Below are positions 16,247 to 25,316 of a stretch of DNA of 64,000 bases, in pieces. This DNA is from an uncultured Chryseobacterium sp. (GTDB taxonomy: Bacteria; Bacteroidota; Bacteroidia; Flavobacteriales; Weeksellaceae). The translations under genes were made by a program, and so were the position numbers. The stretch covers positions 1-64,000 of the forward strand of contig CAJYLH010000041.1 in the NCBI GenBank assembly GCA_913775525.1, in the 5' to 3' direction. Below the pieces are notes generated by a model, which saw nothing but the letters and a program-made list of their open reading frames with translations, had not been told where the DNA came from and searched no databases. Each line of letters begins with the position of its first letter. Within the stretch, counting starts at the first letter, position 1.

Positions 16247-17368
16247 TTATGGCGTACTTTTATGAATGTAGCGGGACAGCTTTATTCCCAGGTCCGTCCA
16301 GACAATCTTAGGGTTCCCGTTACGGGTAAGATGCAGGTCTGCTGTATTGATTTCTTCTAAAATACTTTCAATATTCGCTCCGCTGATGAATTTTGAAAAT
16401 CCGGGCCAGTTGAAACCGTTGGCATTGATTTTTTTGTACACCAGGTTTTCCGACTGGTAATTCTGAAGCAGTGCCAGCCTGAAGATTTCCGAACAGTAAT
16501 CGAGGAAATTCTTCTGCTTTTCCCGGTTCCACCCCGCAATATCGCGTGCCCACGCGATAATGCTCCTGAGCTGTTGCGGCTTCTTCTTGACCTGGAATGC
16601 ATCGCGGACCCATTGGACAAACAGCCGTTCGAATTCTTCATTTTTACTTCCTGACCGCAGCAGTTTAAGGGCATCGTTCAGGTTTCCTTGGGCCTCATGG
16701 ATGATTTCCCTTGCCTTTTCTGAATTAATAGCATGATGGCGGATAAGGTACTGTTCAAGATCCTCATCTGTGATCCTGGGTACTTCTACAATCTGTGTCC
16801 GAGAAAGGATGGTCGGGAGGATGTCATTACTGCTTTCTGCGGTAAGGATAATAACGGTTTTGGCAGGCGGTTCCTCAAGAAACTTCAGGAATTTATTGGC
16901 TGCAGCGACATTCATTTTATCTGCCCGCCATACGATCAGGATTTTGGTGCCGCCTTCAAAGCTTTTCAGGGCGAATTTCTGGTTCTGGTCATCCACTTCA
17001 TCAGCTGAAATGAACAGTTGCTTATTTTCCGAATCCAGGAAAGTCGTCCAGTCGTCATAGCTTGAATACGGAGAGCCGATCATCATATCCCTGAAAGACT
17101 CGAATTTATTTTTGCTTAAGGAATTTTTACCATCTGTATATACCGGAAAGCTGAAATGCAGGTCCAGGTGGTTAAGGTGGTCTACTTTTGAAGCAGCATG
17201 CTCATGCTCGCGCTGCAGGATTTCCCTGGCATAGGCCAGCGCCAGCGGAAAGGTACCGTACCCTTCTTTCCCTACAAAAAGCTGGGCATGGCTCACCCTG
17301 TTTTCATCGATACTGTCCCGGAGAAGTTTTTTCAGATTCTCCTGTCCGGCAATGTGCTCCCAATTCAT
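16247..17368 (-). CDS. holB: DNA polymerase III subunit delta'
   Basis: A 373-residue AAA+ clamp-loader subunit. The Walker A region is degenerate (LFVGKEGYGTFPLALAYA), as expected for delta', which does not hydrolyse ATP. Further signatures are the LKFLEEPPAKTVIILTAE segment and the sensor 1 region LPTILSRTQIVEVPRI. The first residues (MNWEHIAGQENLKKLLRDSI) match the family N-terminus. I see no zinc-binding Cys cluster. The ATG lies exactly 4 nt after a TATCTTTG -7 element, suggesting a leaderless transcript. Confidence 0.92.
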   Translation of the reverse strand: MNWEHIAGQENLKKLLRDSIDENRVSHAQLFVGKEGYGTFPLALAYAREILQREHEHAASKVDHLNHLDLHFSFPVYTDGKNSLSKNKFESFRDMMIGSPYSSYDDWTTFLDSENKQLFISADEVDDQNQKFALKSFEGGTKILIVWRADKMNVAAANKFLKFLEEPPAKTVIILTAESSNDILPTILSRTQIVEVPRITDEDLEQYLIRHHAINSEKAREIIHEAQGNLNDALKLLRSGSKNEEFERLFVQWVRDAFQVKKKPQQLRSIIAWARDIAGWNREKQKNFLDYCSEIFRLALLQNYQSENLVYKKINANGFNWPGFSKFISGANIESILEEINTADLHLTRNGNPKIVWTDLGIKLSRYIHKSTP

Positions 17369-17775
17369 GGCCCAAAGATAAAAATTTGCGGTTTATTATG
17401 AGTTAATTTTATTTTATAAGTGAATCCTATCCTGCTTTAAATGATCTGTTGGCATCTTCCCTACTTTAAAAATCCCGTCCGTGATGTTCAAATGAATCTG
17501 AAACTGATAATCTGAACATACGTCTAATTAGTTAGAATCTTTTAAGGCTGAATGGGTTTCCTATACTGATTCATTAATAGCTTCAATACAGTATATCATA
17601 ATCCAAACCTATTTACTACCATCGTAATGAAATGAAATCCCTTCAAATTGCTGACAACAAAGCCGATCGATCACAGGTCATCCCCCGCTTTACCCCCTTA
17701 ACAAACTTTAACCTCAGGAAATTTTTACAATTCATTAATATTTAAGATATTTGCGCATTATTTTAAAAATAAAGA
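17369..17775. other. 407-bp divergent intergenic region
   Basis: No gene is supported. Its left edge carries the TATCTTTG -7 element of holB (17373-17380). Its right end has a near-consensus GATATTTG at 17746-17753, 22 nt before the outer-membrane protein start. The middle is AT-rich with nothing recognisable. Confidence 0.5.
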
Positions 17776-19059
17776 ATGAAAAAAATCTTTGTACTATCAT
17801 TCATATCAGTTGGGTATTTCCTAAATGCACAGAGTATCAGTAATTCACCCTATGCAACATACGGAATCGGAGATGTAAAATATGATAATACGATCGAAAC
17901 GTCCTCTATGGGAGGTATATCTACCGCTTTTATCAGCGATTTCAGCAGCAGCTTCAACTTTGCCAACCCTGCGAATAATGCCAATTTCGACCTTACGAGC
18001 ATCAGGCTGGAAGCAACCAATGAAAACAATTACTTCAAGACCAACTATAATAATACGAAGGCTACCAAACATTCTACGTACCTTTCCAATATTGCCCTGG
18101 CATTCCCTTTATCACCAAAAGTGAAAATGGGACTTTCCTATCAGCCCTACAGTTCCAAAAGCTATGATATCATACATTCCGAAACCCTGGCCAACGGTAA
18201 TATCGTGGCCAACAGGTTCAGAGGGAGCGGAACACTGAATACGGCACAGGCCGCCCTTTCCTATAAGGTAAGCGACCAGTTTTCCGTAGGAGCAAGAGCA
18301 AACCTATATTTCGGAAAGTTAAATGACCTTAATGAGCTGGCCTATTCCAACGCAGAACTGATCAACGGTTATGAGACCAGCAACAGCATTCATAACTTCA
18401 ATTTTACGTTAGGAGCCAATTACCAGCACCTGAATACCCGTACGGACCGCAAGTTTACCATCGGGGCTACCACAACGTTCGGGAACACCAGCAATATGAC
18501 GACGGATTATGTCAATAGTACTTATTTCTATTCTGATGCCGCAGCAACTACAAAAAGCAACGAAAGCATCATTGAACAGAAAAGTACCAGCTCTAAAAAC
18601 CTATTGCCACTTCAGGCATCCCTGGGTGTAGGATACGGTGAAGAAAACAGATGGTTCCTTTCCGTTCAGGGAGACTATAAAAAAGGGGAAAGCATTGCCT
18701 ATTTCGGAAGCAGCCTGGATTTACAGGATTCTTACCGGATTTCTGCCGGAGGATGGTACCTGCCGAATTACAACAACTTCAGGAGTTATTTCTCCAGGGT
18801 GGTATACCGTTACGGAGCTTTCTACGAAAAAGGGAACCTGCAGATTGCGGGAACCAATATCAATAAGTTCGGACTTACCGGAGGGGTTCTTCTTCCGTTC
18901 AAAAACAGCAGCATCACCCGTATGAGCGGACTGGAGCTCGGGCTGGAAGTAGGAAAAAGAGGAACGCTTAAAAACAACCTGATCAACCAGAATTACATCA
19001 ACATCAAAGTAGGCTTTAATTTTGCCGACAAATGGTTCAGAAAAACACTGTTCAATTAA
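17776..19059 (+). CDS. putative outer-membrane beta-barrel protein
   Basis: A 427-residue exported protein with a signal peptide (IFVLSFISVGYFLNAQ). The first mature part, SPYATYGIGDVKYDNT followed by SSMGGISTAF, recalls FadL/OmpP1-like or PorV-like barrels of Bacteroidota. The rest is alternating amphipathic beta strands ending in a short C-terminal strand with a terminal Phe-Asn (KTLFN). No catalytic motif is seen. It sits directly upstream of lptC (1 nt apart). A barrel next to lptC is, from memory, common in flavobacteria, but no LPS role is proven. Confidence 0.75.
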   Translation: MKKIFVLSFISVGYFLNAQSISNSPYATYGIGDVKYDNTIETSSMGGISTAFISDFSSSFNFANPANNANFDLTSIRLEATNENNYFKTNYNNTKATKHSTYLSNIALAFPLSPKVKMGLSYQPYSSKSYDIIHSETLANGNIVANRFRGSGTLNTAQAALSYKVSDQFSVGARANLYFGKLNDLNELAYSNAELINGYETSNSIHNFNFTLGANYQHLNTRTDRKFTIGATTTFGNTSNMTTDYVNSTYFYSDAAATTKSNESIIEQKSTSSKNLLPLQASLGVGYGEENRWFLSVQGDYKKGESIAYFGSSLDLQDSYRISAGGWYLPNYNNFRSYFSRVVYRYGAFYEKGNLQIAGTNINKFGLTGGVLLPFKNSSITRMSGLELGLEVGKRGTLKNNLINQNYINIKVGFNFADKWFRKTLFN

Positions 19060-19060
19060 G

Positions 19061-19654
19061 ATGGAATTCCTGAGAAAAATATTCATTAAAAAAAATATAG
19101 CATACCTTTTCAGTTGTGCTATATTTTTTATAACCATGTCCTGTGAGGAAGACCTTACCAAATCCAAAGATAACCAGAGCAGGAACTTCCCATCAGAAAT
19201 CATCCACAATGCCCACATCACCAAGAGGGACTCAGGATTTGTCACGATGAAAGCCATTGCTCCCATCATAGAAAAATATGAGCTGATAGACAGTCCGTAT
19301 ATCGTGGCTAAAAAAGGGATTGACATAGAGTTTTTCGATAAAAAGAAACCAAAAGTCCCGGGGAAGATCACCGCCAAATATGCCCGCATCTTTGAATACA
19401 AAAAATTCTATGAAGCCAAAGGCAATGTAAGGATCACCACCAACGAAGGCCAGCGTTTTGCCATGCAGAGCGTATACTGGGACCAGAAAAAAAACCGGAT
19501 CTACACCCATGACACGGTATTCGTAACCATGGAAGACGGTTCTACGCTGGTAGGTGCCAAAGGCATGACCGCTAAAGACGATTTCTCCGAGTATACTTTC
19601 TTTGATAATACCGGGGATTTCAGCTCAAAACAACTTTCCGAAAGTAAAAGATAA
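19061..19654 (+). CDS. lptC: LPS export protein LptC
   Basis: A 197-residue LptC/YrbK-like protein expected to take lipopolysaccharide from the LptBFG ABC transporter into the periplasmic bridge. A hydrophobic N-terminus ends in a lipobox-like FITMSC (Cys28), so this version may be a lipoprotein rather than a plain bitopic protein. The OstA-like jellyroll is seen in ITAKYARIFEYKKFYEAKGN and LVGAKGMTAKDDFSEYTF. It starts 1 nt after the barrel gene stop, and 7 nt separate it from anmK, so the three genes form an operon. Confidence 0.85.
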   Translation: MEFLRKIFIKKNIAYLFSCAIFFITMSCEEDLTKSKDNQSRNFPSEIIHNAHITKRDSGFVTMKAIAPIIEKYELIDSPYIVAKKGIDIEFFDKKKPKVPGKITAKYARIFEYKKFYEAKGNVRITTNEGQRFAMQSVYWDQKKNRIYTHDTVFVTMEDGSTLVGAKGMTAKDDFSEYTFFDNTGDFSSKQLSESKR

Positions 19655-19661
19655 TTCTGGT

Positions 19662-20708
19662 ATGACATTTTACGCAATCGGGCTCATGTCCGGAACAAGT
19701 TTGGACGGACTGGATCTCTGTTTTGCTGAATTTGAAAAAACAGGAGCCATCTGGAAGTTCAGGATTCTTCAGGCTGAAACACTTCCCTACTCCGAGGATT
19801 GGGAAAACAGGCTTAGGAATTCAATCCTGCTTCCTGCGCAAGAACTTCTGGAACTGCATTCGGAATACGGCTATTACCTCGGAAAACAGGTTAATGAATT
19901 CATTCACAGGCATCAGCTTGAAAATATCAGCCTGATTGCATCCCACGGCCACACGGTTTTCCATCAGCCGGAGAAAAAATTCACATTACAGATCGGTGAC
20001 GGCAGGGCTATTAAACTGGAAACCGGATTACCGGTCATCTATGATTTCAGAAGCCAGGATGTCCTGATGGGTGGTAACGGAGCACCGCTGGTTCCAATTG
20101 GTGACAAACTGCTTTTTTCCGGATACGGCGCCTGCCTGAATCTTGGCGGATTTTCCAACATATCCTTATCATCGGAAGGAAAGAGAATTGCTTTTGATAT
20201 CGCTCCGGTGAATATTGTTTTAAATCATCTCGCGCAGCAGCTTCACAAAAGTTTTGACGAAAATGGGGCCTTAGCAGAAAAGGGACATATCGATGAAAGC
20301 TTTCTTGACCGGCTTAACGCATTAGACTTCTATCATCTTTCCCACCCGAAATCATTAGGCGTGGAATGGTGCCTTCAGCATATATTTCCCGTCCTTGAAA
20401 ATATGGAAATCACAGATGCCCTGGCTACTTTTACAGAACATGCGGCCCAGCAGATTTCGACTGTCCTCAATACCTATCCTATAAAAGACATCCTGATTAC
20501 CGGCGGTGGCGCATACAATACTTTTCTGATTGAAAAAATAAAGGCAAAGACAAAAGCTGCCATCATCCTCCCCGAACCAAAGATCATCGATTACAAAGAA
20601 GCGCTGATATTCGCTTTCATGGGGGTTTTAAGAATGAATAACGAGGTTAATGTGCTGTCTTCTGCAACGGGAAGCTGTGCTGATCATTGTTCAGGCATAA
20701 TGGCTTAA
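19662..20708 (+). CDS. anmK: anhydro-N-acetylmuramic acid kinase
   Basis: A 348-residue enzyme of peptidoglycan recycling that phosphorylates and opens 1,6-anhydro-MurNAc. The N-terminal GLMSGTSLDG (7-16) is the family phosphate-binding signature. ASHGHTVFHQP, the LNLGGFSNIS segment and LITGGGAYN also match. The ATG at 19662 fits; an earlier in-frame start would overlap lptC. It is the last gene of the barrel-lptC-anmK run. Confidence 0.93.
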   Translation: MTFYAIGLMSGTSLDGLDLCFAEFEKTGAIWKFRILQAETLPYSEDWENRLRNSILLPAQELLELHSEYGYYLGKQVNEFIHRHQLENISLIASHGHTVFHQPEKKFTLQIGDGRAIKLETGLPVIYDFRSQDVLMGGNGAPLVPIGDKLLFSGYGACLNLGGFSNISLSSEGKRIAFDIAPVNIVLNHLAQQLHKSFDENGALAEKGHIDESFLDRLNALDFYHLSHPKSLGVEWCLQHIFPVLENMEITDALATFTEHAAQQISTVLNTYPIKDILITGGGAYNTFLIEKIKAKTKAAIILPEPKIIDYKEALIFAFMGVLRMNNEVNVLSSATGSCADHCSGIMA

Positions 20709-20894
20709 CAGGAAATTTTCCAGTCAGGTATTTCATTTTCTAACCCTACCTTCTGCTATTTTTATTGTTAAAAAAAATCCCTTTGCCGGCTGTCTCTATG
20801 CATGATCAAACTCCGATCTTGTTTTGCATGCAGGACAGACCTTGAAAATTTGTATTTTTACCGTAATCATAAAACCGTAGTAACCGGTAAAAGA

Positions 20895-21764
20895 ATGGCA
20901 TCAATTCCCCAAATCAAAACCTATCATTTTCTGCCCTGCAAATATGGTTCAGAGCTGTTACTGGATATCGGGCGTATTGAAACACTGAGAAATTATGTAC
21001 TGGACACCACCCTGCATCAGCTCAGTTTTTACGAAATTATTTTCATCCGGGAGGGATCGGGAATATTTGTGCTGGATGAAAATAAAATATCAATATTTCC
21101 GCAAACCGTTATTTTTACCAGTCCGGGCCAGATTCGCCGCTGGGAAATTGAGGAAGAAGTCAGAGGCTATACGCTGTTCTTTGAGAAAGATTTTCTCCAC
21201 CTGTTTTTTTCGGATGAGTTGTTTCTGTATCGATTTCAATACTTTCACCAATATTTGCATCCGTCAGAAATGCAGATCAGTGAAATATCCTTCGGGAAAT
21301 GTTTAGAGCTTCTGCAAGAAACGGAACTTGAATTTGAACATATCCAGAATGACAGCAATCACCTCATCCGGTCGCTTTTATACCAGTTGCTCATCCTGCT
21401 CAACCGCTATTATGCAGATGCTTACCATGTTCAGCAGGATACCTTTATCCATCCGGATTTCTACAGATTCCGGTCTTTGCTGGAAAAAAGATTCTTAGAA
21501 GAACAGACTGTTGAAGCCTATACTAAAATGCTGAATGTCAGCCCCGGATTCCTGAATAAGATATGCAGGCAATTCAGTGGTTTATCAGCACAACAGATGA
21601 TTCATAACAAACTGATTTCGGAAATAAAGAAACAGCTTTATCAGAATAAATCAGCCAAAGAAATTGGATACGAATTCGGATTTTCAGATCCTTCCAATTT
21701 TAACCGCTTCTTTAAAAAACACACCCATATGACTCCCCGGCAATACCAAAAGGGCTTAAAATGA
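20895..21764 (+). CDS. AraC-family transcriptional regulator
   Basis: A 289-residue regulator. The N-terminal cupin-like ligand domain (about 20-110, including HQLSFYEIIFIREGSG) precedes a C-terminal double helix-turn-helix. The last 100 residues contain YTKMLNVSPGFLNKICRQFS and the signature KEIGYEFGFSDPSNFNRFFK ending MTPRQYQKG. The ATG at 20895 (MASIPQIKTYHF) is preferred over one 31 codons upstream. It lies 68 bp before a secreted beta-helix protein on the same strand, a plausible target. A TATTTTTA motif lies close upstream. Confidence 0.88.
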   Translation: MASIPQIKTYHFLPCKYGSELLLDIGRIETLRNYVLDTTLHQLSFYEIIFIREGSGIFVLDENKISIFPQTVIFTSPGQIRRWEIEEEVRGYTLFFEKDFLHLFFSDELFLYRFQYFHQYLHPSEMQISEISFGKCLELLQETELEFEHIQNDSNHLIRSLLYQLLILLNRYYADAYHVQQDTFIHPDFYRFRSLLEKRFLEEQTVEAYTKMLNVSPGFLNKICRQFSGLSAQQMIHNKLISEIKKQLYQNKSAKEIGYEFGFSDPSNFNRFFKKHTHMTPRQYQKGLK

Positions 21765-21832
21765 CCTTTCTAAATATGAAATGACCTTTTCGTAGGGTAT
21801 CCATATTCCTAATTTTACAGAAAAAAAGGAAT

Positions 21833-22885
21833 ATGATACGATCTACAGCACCCTTTCTTTTATTCTTTATCATGAACCTGGCTTGGATCAGGGCAGAACA
21901 ATTATATGTTAATCCCCGGACCGGCAATGATGTCAATTCCGGAATGAAAACACAGCCGTTAAAGACACTTTCCGAGGCTGCGAGACGTGTCAACCTCAAT
22001 ACAGCAAAGGAAGGAACAACAATCATCCTGTCAGAAGGCACTTACCTGTTAACCAGCACAGTCCTGTTTACTAATGATAAATACAGCGTTACCAACCGCC
22101 TGGTCATTCGCGCGGAAGTGATGCCCGATGATGCGGGATGGACGCCCCAAAATATGCCGGTTATCATAACGGCTGTACCTCCTGAGTCAGGTGTAGGCGG
22201 AGAAGAGGCTAAAGGCATACAGCCCGAGGTAAGCCATGTGACCGTTGAAGGCCTGAGGTTTACGGGCAGCCCGGATTATACTTATATCGACCACAATAAT
22301 TTACGTCGTTCTTATCCTATCTGGCGCAACGGGAAAAGTCTGGATGACCTGCTGGTAACCCAGTGCCTGTTTGCAGGAAATATAGATGTGTTGCCATTGC
22401 ACGTGGGTGTTATAGCCAATGGTTATGGGCTGGTTATCGATCATTGTGTCTTTTTCAACTGTAAAATCCCCGTTGTTTTCTGGAAAAATGAAGGAAAGAC
22501 CGGCAGCCGGAGTGCTATGAAGCATTCTCTGGTATACGGAGGATATTTCTGTGGAGTATGGACCACACAGGGAACCAATGGAGATGATTTCGATTTTCAT
22601 CACAATATCATTGCTAACACAAGTACGGTATGGATAAGGGAAAAAGGAAGCACGCGCCGGTATACAGCTTCAGACTGTATATTCACCAACTACAATAAAC
22701 TGGCTGGATATGGAAGCGGCCCTTTGAGCGACAGTGATACTACTTCTACAGATTTTCTTAACATGAAAAATGTAGAAACCACCGGAACCGTAACCATCGA
22801 AAAAGATCAGAGTAAGCGGAATTACCTTCAGTTAGCAGAAGGATCGGCAGGTTCGGGCCTGAACGCAGGGCTTTTTAAAAAATGA
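21833..22885 (+). CDS. secreted right-handed beta-helix protein
   Basis: A 350-residue exported protein. The signal peptide (FLLFFIMNLAWIRA) is followed by LYVNPRTGNDVNSGMKTQPL, which is the DUF1565/pectate-lyase-like entry motif, and KTLSEAARRVN. Repeated short strands with VEGLRFTG, VTQCLFAG and IDHCVFFNCK suggest a parallel beta-helix with stacked Asn/Cys rungs. It may bind or cleave a polysaccharide, but no catalytic residues are certain. It has no T9SS tail and no lipobox. It follows an AraC regulator on the same strand. Confidence 0.72.
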   Translation: MIRSTAPFLLFFIMNLAWIRAEQLYVNPRTGNDVNSGMKTQPLKTLSEAARRVNLNTAKEGTTIILSEGTYLLTSTVLFTNDKYSVTNRLVIRAEVMPDDAGWTPQNMPVIITAVPPESGVGGEEAKGIQPEVSHVTVEGLRFTGSPDYTYIDHNNLRRSYPIWRNGKSLDDLLVTQCLFAGNIDVLPLHVGVIANGYGLVIDHCVFFNCKIPVVFWKNEGKTGSRSAMKHSLVYGGYFCGVWTTQGTNGDDFDFHHNIIANTSTVWIREKGSTRRYTASDCIFTNYNKLAGYGSGPLSDSDTTSTDFLNMKNVETTGTVTIEKDQSKRNYLQLAEGSAGSGLNAGLFKK

Positions 22886-22920
22886 GATCAGGAGGTAAAT
22901 ATATTCTGATCCTCCTGTCC

Positions 22921-22965
22921 TATAAATAATAAAAACCTTCATCATGAAGGTTTTTATTATTTATA
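22921..22965. terminator. 22-bp perfect inverted repeat, convergent terminator
   Basis: Positions 22921-22942 and 22944-22965 are exact reverse complements with a single central C, so the outer pairs form the stem and the inner bases the loop. The core AAAAACCTTCA/TGAAGGTTTTT gives a T run on both strands. The right arm overlaps the stop codon of the SRPBCC gene. Confidence 0.8.
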
Positions 22966-23346
22966 GGCTTCGATTTTATCGGTCAGCGTATTGATAAAAT
23001 TCTGTAGCGGCTTTTCCACCATCATCTTGATGAACGGGTTGAATTTCCCTTCAAAGAGCATCTGTACCTCAGTCTGGTTTTCGCTCAAAGGCTTTAACGT
23101 CGCCGTGAGTGCAAAGTCCAGGCTTGAACTGGCAGATTTCAGCACCGCTTTTTCATCGGTTACTTCATCGATCTTCAGTGCAATTTCAGGCATGCCCTGT
23201 AAGCCGAACTTAAAGCCGTCTTCCCAGGTTTCAAATTTCTGAAGGCCATCCGGCATAAAGTTTTTATAATTTTCAGGTGATTTCAGTAATTCGGTTAATT
23301 CTTTAGATGATTTATTGACAATTATTTTTCGTCCTTCTAAATTCAT
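22957..23346 (-). CDS. SRPBCC (START-like) family protein
   Basis: A 129-residue protein of the polyketide cyclase/START superfamily. Features are an N-terminal strand (IIVNKSSKELTELL), the PENYKNFMPDGLQKFE helix-loop, a middle beta-sheet, and a long C-terminal helix (FIKMMVEKPLQNFINTLTDKIEAY) that covers the ligand cavity. The ligand is unknown. It is divergent from a Nudix hydrolase gene, with 35 bp between the starts. Confidence 0.8.
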   Translation of the reverse strand: MNLEGRKIIVNKSSKELTELLKSPENYKNFMPDGLQKFETWEDGFKFGLQGMPEIALKIDEVTDEKAVLKSASSSLDFALTATLKPLSENQTEVQMLFEGKFNPFIKMMVEKPLQNFINTLTDKIEAYK

Positions 23347-23381
23347 TTTTTATTTTTGTATTTAATTCTTAATTCTTACAA

Positions 23382-23987
23382 ATGTATAAAGTTTTTGTGA
23401 ACGAAAAAAAATTATTACTGTCTAAGCAGCCTGAAGACATGGAAAAGAAGCTTAGCTATGAGAGTTTCACAACTTTAGAAATGGCGCTGGACCTTCTGGA
23501 GAACACTTCGGTAAAAGAGCTGAATGTATACGGTGAATCTATCGATGAAATCTGGGACGAGTTCCGCAAATTGTTCAGAATTATAGAAGCTGCCGGTGGT
23601 GTCGTGAATAACCCGGACGGCGAAATCCTCTTTATCAAAAGGCTGGGAAGATGGGACCTTCCCAAAGGCAAAATGGAAAAAGGTGAATCCCGGGAAGAAT
23701 CTGCCGTGCGTGAAATTGAAGAGGAAACGGGATTACGCAATGTCAACCTTATCCGGTTCATCAATACTACCTACCATGTCTATGTGGAAAGAAACGGTGA
23801 AAAAATCCTTAAGTGCACCCATTGGTTTGAAATGAGCTTCAGCGGTGAAGATACGTCCACGCCTCAAATTGAGGAAGGCATTACGGAAGTAGCCTGGAAA
23901 AACGCCCAACAGATTGAAAACGAGGTTTTCCCGAGCACCTTTCAGAATATCAAACTGATTATAGAAGAATTCCGGAACCTGGATTAA
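23382..23987 (+). CDS. Nudix hydrolase
   Basis: A 201-residue protein with a complete Nudix box: G96-x5-E102-x7-R110-E111-I-x-E114-E115-x-G117-L118. About 65 N-terminal residues (with KKLSYESFTTLEMALDLLE) precede the Nudix domain and are not part of it. The likely substrate is a nucleoside diphosphate derivative, for example a damaged nucleotide or a dinucleoside polyphosphate, but it cannot be read. Its 3' end overlaps murF on the opposite strand by 4 nt. A TATTTTTG -7 element lies at 23351-23358. Confidence 0.9.
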   Translation: MYKVFVNEKKLLLSKQPEDMEKKLSYESFTTLEMALDLLENTSVKELNVYGESIDEIWDEFRKLFRIIEAAGGVVNNPDGEILFIKRLGRWDLPKGKMEKGESREESAVREIEEETGLRNVNLIRFINTTYHVYVERNGEKILKCTHWFEMSFSGEDTSTPQIEEGITEVAWKNAQQIENEVFPSTFQNIKLIIEEFRNLD

Positions 23988-25255
23988 ATGAGGTCTGCCG
24001 CCTTCTCAAGGGCAATTCCGCGGGAGGCTTTCAGCAGGATGTTCTGAGACCGTACAGGATGCTCTTTTAAATAGTCCATCAGTTCCGCCGTGTTTTCAAA
24101 AGCTCCGGGATTCTGATTAACGGTTCTGAAGTTTTTACCTACGGTAATGACCTGGTCAAAACCAAGCTGACGCGCCAGCTTAAGGATGCTGCGGTGTTCT
24201 TCTTCGCTCTCTGCTCCCAGTTCCAGCATGTCGCCGATGATGATCGTCTTGCTGCCCTTAAAGGTAATAAAGTTCTGTAATGATGCTGACATGGAACTTG
24301 GATTGGCATTATAGGTATCTAGGACCAATGTTTTATCTGCCCTTTTAACGATTTGAGAACGCATATTGGTAGGCGTATAGCTTTCCACAGCTTCTTTAAT
24401 GCTTTCAAAAGGAATTCCGAAATGCAATCCGAGGGCAGCAGCAGCACATAAGTTGGTAAAATTATACATACCGGTAAGTTTGGAAACGGCCCGGATGCCG
24501 TGATATTGAAGACCGACGAACTGTTCCTGGGTAATCAGATCAAATCTATAGTCCGAACCCTCGGCACCAAATGTGATCCTGTGGGCATGACCTTCCGTTT
24601 TTTCTTTTTGAATGGCATCATCCTCATTCACAAGGATGGTCTTATGATGGCTCTTAAGATAATCATACAACTCAGATTTACCCTTGATTACGCCTTCAAT
24701 TCCCCCGAAACCTTCCAGATGGGCTTTACCGAAATTGGTAATATACCCGAAATCCGGCTGTGCGATGCTGCACAGGAGTTCTATTTCCTTCTGGTGGTTG
24801 GCTCCCATTTCAATAACGGCCATTTCATGTTCCGGCTTTATGGAAAGCAGGGTTAAGGGAACACCGATATGGTTGTTCAGGTTTCCGGATGTATACTGTA
24901 CGTTGAATTTCTGTGAAAGTACGGCATGGATCAGCTCCTTGGTCGTTGTTTTTCCGTTGCTGCCTGTAAGCCCGATGACCGGAATATCCAGCTGATGCCT
25001 GTGGTAAACGGCAAGCGCCTGTAAAAATTCCAGTGTAGACGGAACATAATATATATTCCGTTGAATGTTTTCGAACTGCTGCTGTTCCACAATAACCGCT
25101 ATGGCCCCGGAATCAACAGCTTTTTCTGCATGTTCAGCCGCATTGAAGTTTTCGCCTGAAAAAGCAAAAAAAATGTCGCCCTGCTCTATTTTCCTGCTGT
25201 CTATGGTTATCATTCCGGACTGTAGAAATAACGGATAAAACTGTTCTGCATTCAT
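23984..25255 (-). CDS. murF: UDP-N-acetylmuramoyl-tripeptide-D-alanyl-D-alanine ligase
   Basis: A 423-residue Mur ligase that adds D-Ala-D-Ala to the UDP-MurNAc tripeptide in peptidoglycan synthesis. The ATP-binding P-loop TGSNGKTT is at 97-104. ALVLDTYNANPSSM and GDMLELGAESEEEH in the C-terminal domain are MurF-specific. It lies downstream of gldJ on the same strand, but a strong terminator separates them. This gldJ-murF neighbourhood is, from memory, conserved in flavobacteria. Confidence 0.94.
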   Translation of the reverse strand: MNAEQFYPLFLQSGMITIDSRKIEQGDIFFAFSGENFNAAEHAEKAVDSGAIAVIVEQQQFENIQRNIYYVPSTLEFLQALAVYHRHQLDIPVIGLTGSNGKTTTKELIHAVLSQKFNVQYTSGNLNNHIGVPLTLLSIKPEHEMAVIEMGANHQKEIELLCSIAQPDFGYITNFGKAHLEGFGGIEGVIKGKSELYDYLKSHHKTILVNEDDAIQKEKTEGHAHRITFGAEGSDYRFDLITQEQFVGLQYHGIRAVSKLTGMYNFTNLCAAAALGLHFGIPFESIKEAVESYTPTNMRSQIVKRADKTLVLDTYNANPSSMSASLQNFITFKGSKTIIIGDMLELGAESEEEHRSILKLARQLGFDQVITVGKNFRTVNQNPGAFENTAELMDYLKEHPVRSQNILLKASRGIALEKAADLI

Positions 25256-25267
25256 GGGTCAAAAATA

Positions 25268-25297
25268 AAAAACCTTCCGGAAATCCGGAAGGTTTTT
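25268..25297 (-). terminator. terminator after gldJ
   Basis: AAAAACCTTCCGG (25268-25280) pairs perfectly with 25285-25297 around AAAT. On the minus strand the stem is followed by a long T run. It lies between the gldJ stop and the murF start and should reduce read-through into murF. Confidence 0.85.
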
Positions 25298-25316
25298 CAT
25301 AAGTATTTTGATAATA

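Noticed and set aside
18721-19401. A 226-codon minus-strand frame across the outer-membrane protein/lptC junction
   Set aside because: It spans two real genes on the opposite strand and shows no family.
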